From assembly GCA_014338405.1 (NCBI GenBank), contig JTDE01000148.1, positions 48,922 to 112,921 of the forward strand: a DNA stretch of 64,000 nucleotides. Reading direction: 5' to 3'. The translations under genes were made by a program, and so were the position numbers. This document shows positions 58,995-64,000 of the stretch, piece by piece. Position 1 is the first letter of the stretch. Each line of letters starts with the position of its first letter. Source of the stretch: Paragonimus skrjabini miyazakii (Eukaryota > Platyhelminthes > Trematoda > Plagiorchiida > Troglotrematidae). The notes beneath the pieces were generated by a model. The model searched no databases. It saw only the letters and a program-made list of their open reading frames with translations, and was not told the origin of the DNA.

Positions 58995-61900
58995 TGAAGC
59001 ACGTCATGCTGTTTCTAAGTTTTTCGCGTCATTTGTGAACTTTGACGTGGCGTATTATGGCCATGCTATGGAAACGACAAACGTCGCTTCACATGTCATC
59101 CTGTCAACATGTCTTATTTGATCAATTTCTCCGTGATGCAGACAACTCGTTGCGTTATAGAGATCAGCGTAGACAGCTGGTTCAGGCATGTCGTCTAAAT
59201 TGTGGTGCTTTGTTCTCTGGAAATCTTCATTGCCTTGAAAAAACACCGTGTGTAAATTTGACTGAACTGAATATCATCGTGACTAAGATGACAATGTGTA
59301 GTTTTAGGGGAAACAACTACCGACACGGAGATCATTTCTGTAATTTAGAGATAAACCATACACAACATCTAAAAATTACTGGATACCATCAACTAGAACT
59401 GGTTACATCTTCTTGATGTGCGCTTGTCGGTGCCATTTACAGTGTTATACAAGACAGTTTGTACATTCCATACAACAGATATTCGCTTTCAATTTTTAAC
59501 GGTTTTTTGATGTATAGTACGTACTTGTGAATAATGACTTGATGCGTCATGCGCCAAAGTAACTAGTCTACAGTATTCCACTACACACGAACCACAACAG
59601 CACTTTAATGAAACAGTAAACCAATAAGTGTACGAATCTGTCAACTATCGCCAAATATGTTGACATTTTTGTTATCTAAATAACAGTAAGTGGCGACATT
59701 GAGAACACAAATGCAAGTGCGAAATGGTCACAAGTTCAGTTAGGGCTAACAACATTCACGCAGCCTAGCAAAACGTTGTGGCCACATTGTCTATTTCCGG
59801 AATGCGATGAGTAGTGTTTGTCCAGAGCTAGATGCTGAATCGAGGTATTCTTTGCGGTGAACTTGATCAGCAAGGTTCGCCTGGTGTGCAGTACAAAGAT
59901 GAATAGCCGGCAACCCCTTTGTGTGAATTGGACCGTGTCACTCGCAATGTGCACCACACAGAGCAAGAAGAGGGGACGTTACCGTCTACAGTAAAGTGAG
60001 GGTGAGTGGGAGAAAGAATGTGAAGCCACTGAATAGGACATCAACATCTTCTTGACGCATCCCACGTCGGGTTGTCCAACAAAATGGTCGGATCAACAAC
60101 CTTTTAAGGAAAGAATTTTAATCCGATATAATGTGAATACAATAGTAAATGTCCTCGAGGTGCACGGAACTTTGACAATGAGTGTCTCTTTCCAGGGAAC
60201 ACCAACACCCGCTACGATTGAAATACTGGACAACGAAACGCGTTCGGGATGCGATCGAACTAACCGGATTGGAAGAACAGAAGATGCAGAAGCTCATCTG
60301 AAAACAGCCACTATTAAGCAACTCCAATAAATGGACAGGAACTGCATTTCACCTAATTTCAGAGGCAGTACACATCCATTTTATTCGTTGTCTGACTGGA
60401 TAGCCCGGTCCGGTAGAAACATTTTCTACAGGTGTGACACGTTACTGCAGTCTAACCAGTGTGTCAACGATTCTGATAAACTGTTCCTGCACGGTGGTGA
60501 CTTCGCCATATCTTCACACGCAGCCACTCATTCATACGCCACACCTAAACTATCAAAAAGTCCTTACTAAACAAATCATTTACGTGCACATATACACAAA
60601 CTGATCGCTGCAAAACTGTCAACTTCAGCGATACGGAAATTACAATTTGAGTGAGCCGGATGTTTAGACATTTCACTGATAATGACAGCCATTTTATGGT
60701 TTGAAGTGGATTGTCGTGTTGGTTAGACTAATAACAAATAATCAAAGAACTCCAGTCCAACACTGGTATCGATGCAGCAGAAACAGAAGACTGAAAGCAG
60801 TTGTCACAGATTGCTTATTTTCAATTATGACTGGTGGATCTGAAACTATGCCGTATTGTGTTCTGAAAACGACTATTTTTGGATGTTTGGATTAGCACAA
60901 TTCTCCTTTGAGGGGAAAAAAGATACCCGATGAAAAACATCTTTTATAAACACGTTTTGGATCCGCCCTCTTGCTTATTCCGCTCGAATGCACACGACAG
61001 CCACGTGATATTACATTGTCTCATCTGATGTTTATATTGGCTTAGACATAACTTTGACCAATATATAGTAGTAACGGTATGAAGGGCACATAATGCAAAA
61101 AAAAATGACTGAGTGATAGAACGTACCTTCCCAATAAACGAGTGAAAAGTAGACTTCAAAATTTTATAATACTTGACGAGCAGAATTCAAGGAATTTGGA
61201 TTTTTAATTTTAGCAAAATAGAACAGAAAACATGTGTTCAATTACTTTTTTCCAAGCTTCGTTCATTACGTTACTATTCAAGGTGAACTTATAATTAGTT
61301 AACAAACTTTTTTGTACTTTTTCGTCGCTGTTCCTGTTCTAATGTTGAACTGACAGAAGTTCATATATCAAATGTTTTTTTTAGCAAATCTACGTATTTT
61401 TTCAGAAAAACTGTTCCAAAATGAACATTAATCAAGATATGATTGGTGTCACTTTTAAAATGGTGGTTTGACAAACCACAGTACCTTCCAAACCACGACA
61501 CAGAACGATTGCCTTATGATTAAACGGAATTACTGACAAAGTGAACCAGCCATAATACCGTGTGTTGTGCTTGTGCCTGTTGTGCTTTCCACTGAACCGA
61601 ACAATGAACTGTAACGAACTTTATATCAGTGGCTTGTTTTGCTTTGTAGCGATTGATTATTTTGAACTACAATTATCCGGTATCTTTATTAGTTTTCATT
61701 TAACGTCATTTAATGTCATTTATATCTCGTCCACTTAACGTGTGTACTAATTATCATAATCTCGTTCGAAGTGGCAAATATTTCTTTGATCGATGTTTGA
61801 TCCTGAAGCGGAATACATTCTGTATCACCGGCCATCATACCACGTTCATACCACGTTCTTGCCTGTGTTTCAACAGATTATTTGCAAGCCACCTTCTCAT

Positions 61901-62610
61901 TATGCCTCAAGTACAGGTGTTAAAATTATGATTTACTTCTTAGCAGCAAGCAATTTGATTCCGGTTTGTATTAGGTTAGTTTCAACTATTTCATTTGACT
62001 CATAACCACAGTCATGACTGACACTGACGGCTTCCACATGGATGACATCCATTCTGCAAACGTGGACTGAAAAACATAGTGAATGGTATCGGCAGACATC
62101 CTCATAAACCGTTCATGCTTCTTTGAGCCTCGGAAGGATGAACTAGTTATTGTGGTCAGACTTTGATCTCTGAGTGTTTTGAAACGGTGTCTCATTGTTT
62201 GAATTAATACGGTTAGCTTCCATGGCTTTTCCTATCTTAACACATTACCCAAACCGAATACTGTTGCACTATACCTCGAGTGGTTTGTTATTATTACAGA
62301 TGAGTAAGTTGTAAAACTGGCTAAATAAGTGAGGGTTTTGCTGTTTCTCAGATGTGACCATATTCAGTTCAGTGTACAAAAATAAAGTCGTTTTTTGTTG
62401 GCATTTTGTAAACAGAGTTACTCATAAAGTCACAGTTCTGGTAACTGTTTGTTTAATTTGGGGAAAGCCAGTGAACTTTATCATGTCGGTAAGACTAGTG
62501 TTTCATGAGTACGCATGTTTATCTTGTGTATCATCTGTATATACGTGTGACCACTACAGACAGCTATAGTGTATGGAATGTCCGGTCTTTTTCAGAGAAG
62601 TGTACGATAT
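58995..62610. other. No gene recognised
   Basis: A 124-codon plus-strand open stretch with seven Cys (59042-59416) and a 92-codon stretch (60052-60330, following TCTCTTTCCAG) show no known domain. Open runs of this length are expected several times by chance in 64 kb. Confidence 0.4.
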
Positions 62611-62614
62611 CCGA

Positions 62615-62760
62615 TCGAAAATCACAACTCTAGTCCCGGCTGCAGTGGCGATGATATGCACTACTGACGAGCTCTAATGAGAGCGAAACTCGAGTCTAGT
62701 GCTTCTTCTTTTCGAAAGTGGCCGACTGGATAGTCTATGGAAATGCGACAGCTGTGATCA
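62615..62760 (+). repeat. tRNA-derived SINE, 5'-truncated copy F
   Basis: Starts within box B (ACTCTAGTCCCGGC) and runs through the 3' half to AGTCTATGGAAATGCGACAG. It shares 52 identical consecutive bases with copy C (62654-62705 versus 18930-18981), differing by a 3-nt insertion just after. Loss of the 5' end is typical of LINE-driven insertion. Confidence 0.82.
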
Positions 62761-64000
62761 ATTGTGGGTGATGTTCAACTTGAAATTACAATTTTGTTTA
62801 CATGTTCCGCTATCAGATAAACAAGCAAAGTGCATTCTATGATAACGGTCACTATGTAGAAGATTTTTCCCCATCAGAGCGAAGATAGACCAAAATGAAC
62901 TAAATACCGTCGTCCTTCCGAGAGTATAAACTTTCGTGGTCTTAATACTAACCTTCCAGACCAGCCCGTCCTTTACTGGTGAGACTGGTTTAGCGATCAT
63001 TGGGCCAAACTTTTAGTTAAGAAATCCAGAGGTTATCAGCAATTCCATCTGTTTCAATTGGAATGAGTCCACTGGGAATTGACGCCATCATCGTTTTAGT
63101 TATCGACTCAACTCTAAATCCGATTATGAGTCCCCGGGGGCTGACGGAAATTGCACATATACCGAAAGAACAAAACAGTCTACGGCATCCTCCTAAACGT
63201 GCGTAAATTTCGACGTCAGTTTCACTTTCTCTGGTTCGAATGGTTCATGGCCAAAACAAGTAAGTCACCGAATTCCGTGAATACACGCCTTTCCTCCATA
63301 ACAAATACCCTTCTAAAGAGCTACTTCCTTTACGTACGACCTAGTTTATGGGCTAAGTAGATTTTATCGTTTTCTGCGTGTGGACACATTAAATCGAGTA
63401 TGATAATTGGTGCGTGGTAGCAATTACAAACTGGCGGCGGCACTAGCCTTTGAAAACACGACATGCGTCGACATAGAACAACTCAGTCTACTATTTGAAA
63501 CAGTTTGTTCCCTTGATGAACTTGAATAAAACAATGAGAAGACGCAATTCATGTGAAAAATCAAAATTGTGAGAATGCTGACTACCAGGGTAACCACAGT
63601 GTCAACACAAATTGTTTTTGAACACAGGGGGGATTATGACGTTTAATGGCCAAAGCCTCAGCAAACTGGAGTATGCGTTTCCGGTTGCTTCGAAAGATCA
63701 CCGAGAATGTGTCAGAAACTTTGACTATGCGTCCTGTTTGTACTATGTGCCTTGCAACGGGAGATGCGGGGTGCCGTCCATTGGCATTTATACAGGCTCC
63801 TGGCGTCTCTAACTGCGTCTCCAGTCATTTGGGTACATGCTCCTTGATACGAACAGCTAGTTGTCGGTTTGTCCTCCTTATGTAGCTCATACTGCAGCTA
63901 CACGAGTATTTATATAAACAGTGAGATGTGACAGACGTACACTAATTGTTCGTAACTGGGGCGACTGGTAGAGTTCTCGTTCGTTGTATTACATACAACT
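62761..64000. other. No gene recognised
   Basis: Open stretches at 62758-63000 (-) and 63612-63885 (+) carry no recognisable motif. A donor-like AAG|GTTAGT lies in the former, but no matching acceptor makes a convincing exon. Confidence 0.4.

Noticed and set aside
59042..59416. 124-codon plus-strand Cys-rich open stretch that might be a secreted protein
   Set aside because: No signal peptide, no conserved spacing, and an equally plausible minus-strand reading; chance length.
1..64000. Search for CRISPR arrays, phage, toxin-antitoxin or other prokaryotic systems
   Set aside because: No evenly spaced repeats, no bacterial-style operons and clear eukaryotic elements throughout.

Overview
This window is eukaryotic and almost gene-free. 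AT-rich DNA (roughly 40% GC by eye, not counted) carries decayed mobile elements, a short-repeat (SINE) family, an N gap at 19004-19280 and only scraps of probable host coding sequence. The mix fits a parasitic flatworm (trematode or cestode): an RTE-type LINE with a C-terminal C2H2 finger, Penelope-like GIY-YIG relics, K02A2.6-type Ty3/gypsy elements, IS630/Tc1-mariner transposase relics and a tRNA-derived SINE. That placement is an inference from element composition. I see no bacterial operons, CRISPR arrays, phage genes or defence systems.

Layout. 1-1.2 kb: no gene. 1.2-1.7 kb: two SINE copies facing away from each other. 1.77-1.94 kb (-): a clear coding fragment of splicing factor SF3B3. 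It abuts the best-preserved element, a 5'-truncated RTE LINE (about 1.95-4.4 kb, +). 6.9-8.7 kb (-): gypsy relic. 9.04-9.45 kb (+): Penelope-like relic. 9.56-9.88 kb (-): an open stretch that may be another decayed SF3B3 exon. 11.7-20.1 kb: three more fragments of the same RTE family, plus SINE and other repeats, then the gap. 26.8-27.2 kb (+): IS630-like relic. 34.8-38.3 kb (-): gypsy relic with gag, protease, RT, RNase H and integrase remains. 39.7-41.3 kb (+): a second gypsy lineage. 45.6-45.9 kb (+): another Penelope GIY-YIG scrap. 49.45-50.56 kb (+): IS630-like transposase relic keeping its three catalytic acidic residues. 50.6-64 kb: a few candidate exons of unidentified host genes, a dispersed repeat and a SINE.

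How parts relate. The elements are independent insertions of different ages, not a functional unit. Every coding element is interrupted by stops or frameshifts, so none should be autonomous as assembled; the RTE copy is nearest to intact (one in-frame stop and one or two frameshifts after truncation). The RTE relics and the SINE copies let relative ages be judged by eye: two SINE copies 43 kb apart share an identical 52-nt block, so that family was recently active. The main biological point is the junction between the SF3B3 fragment and the antisense RTE.
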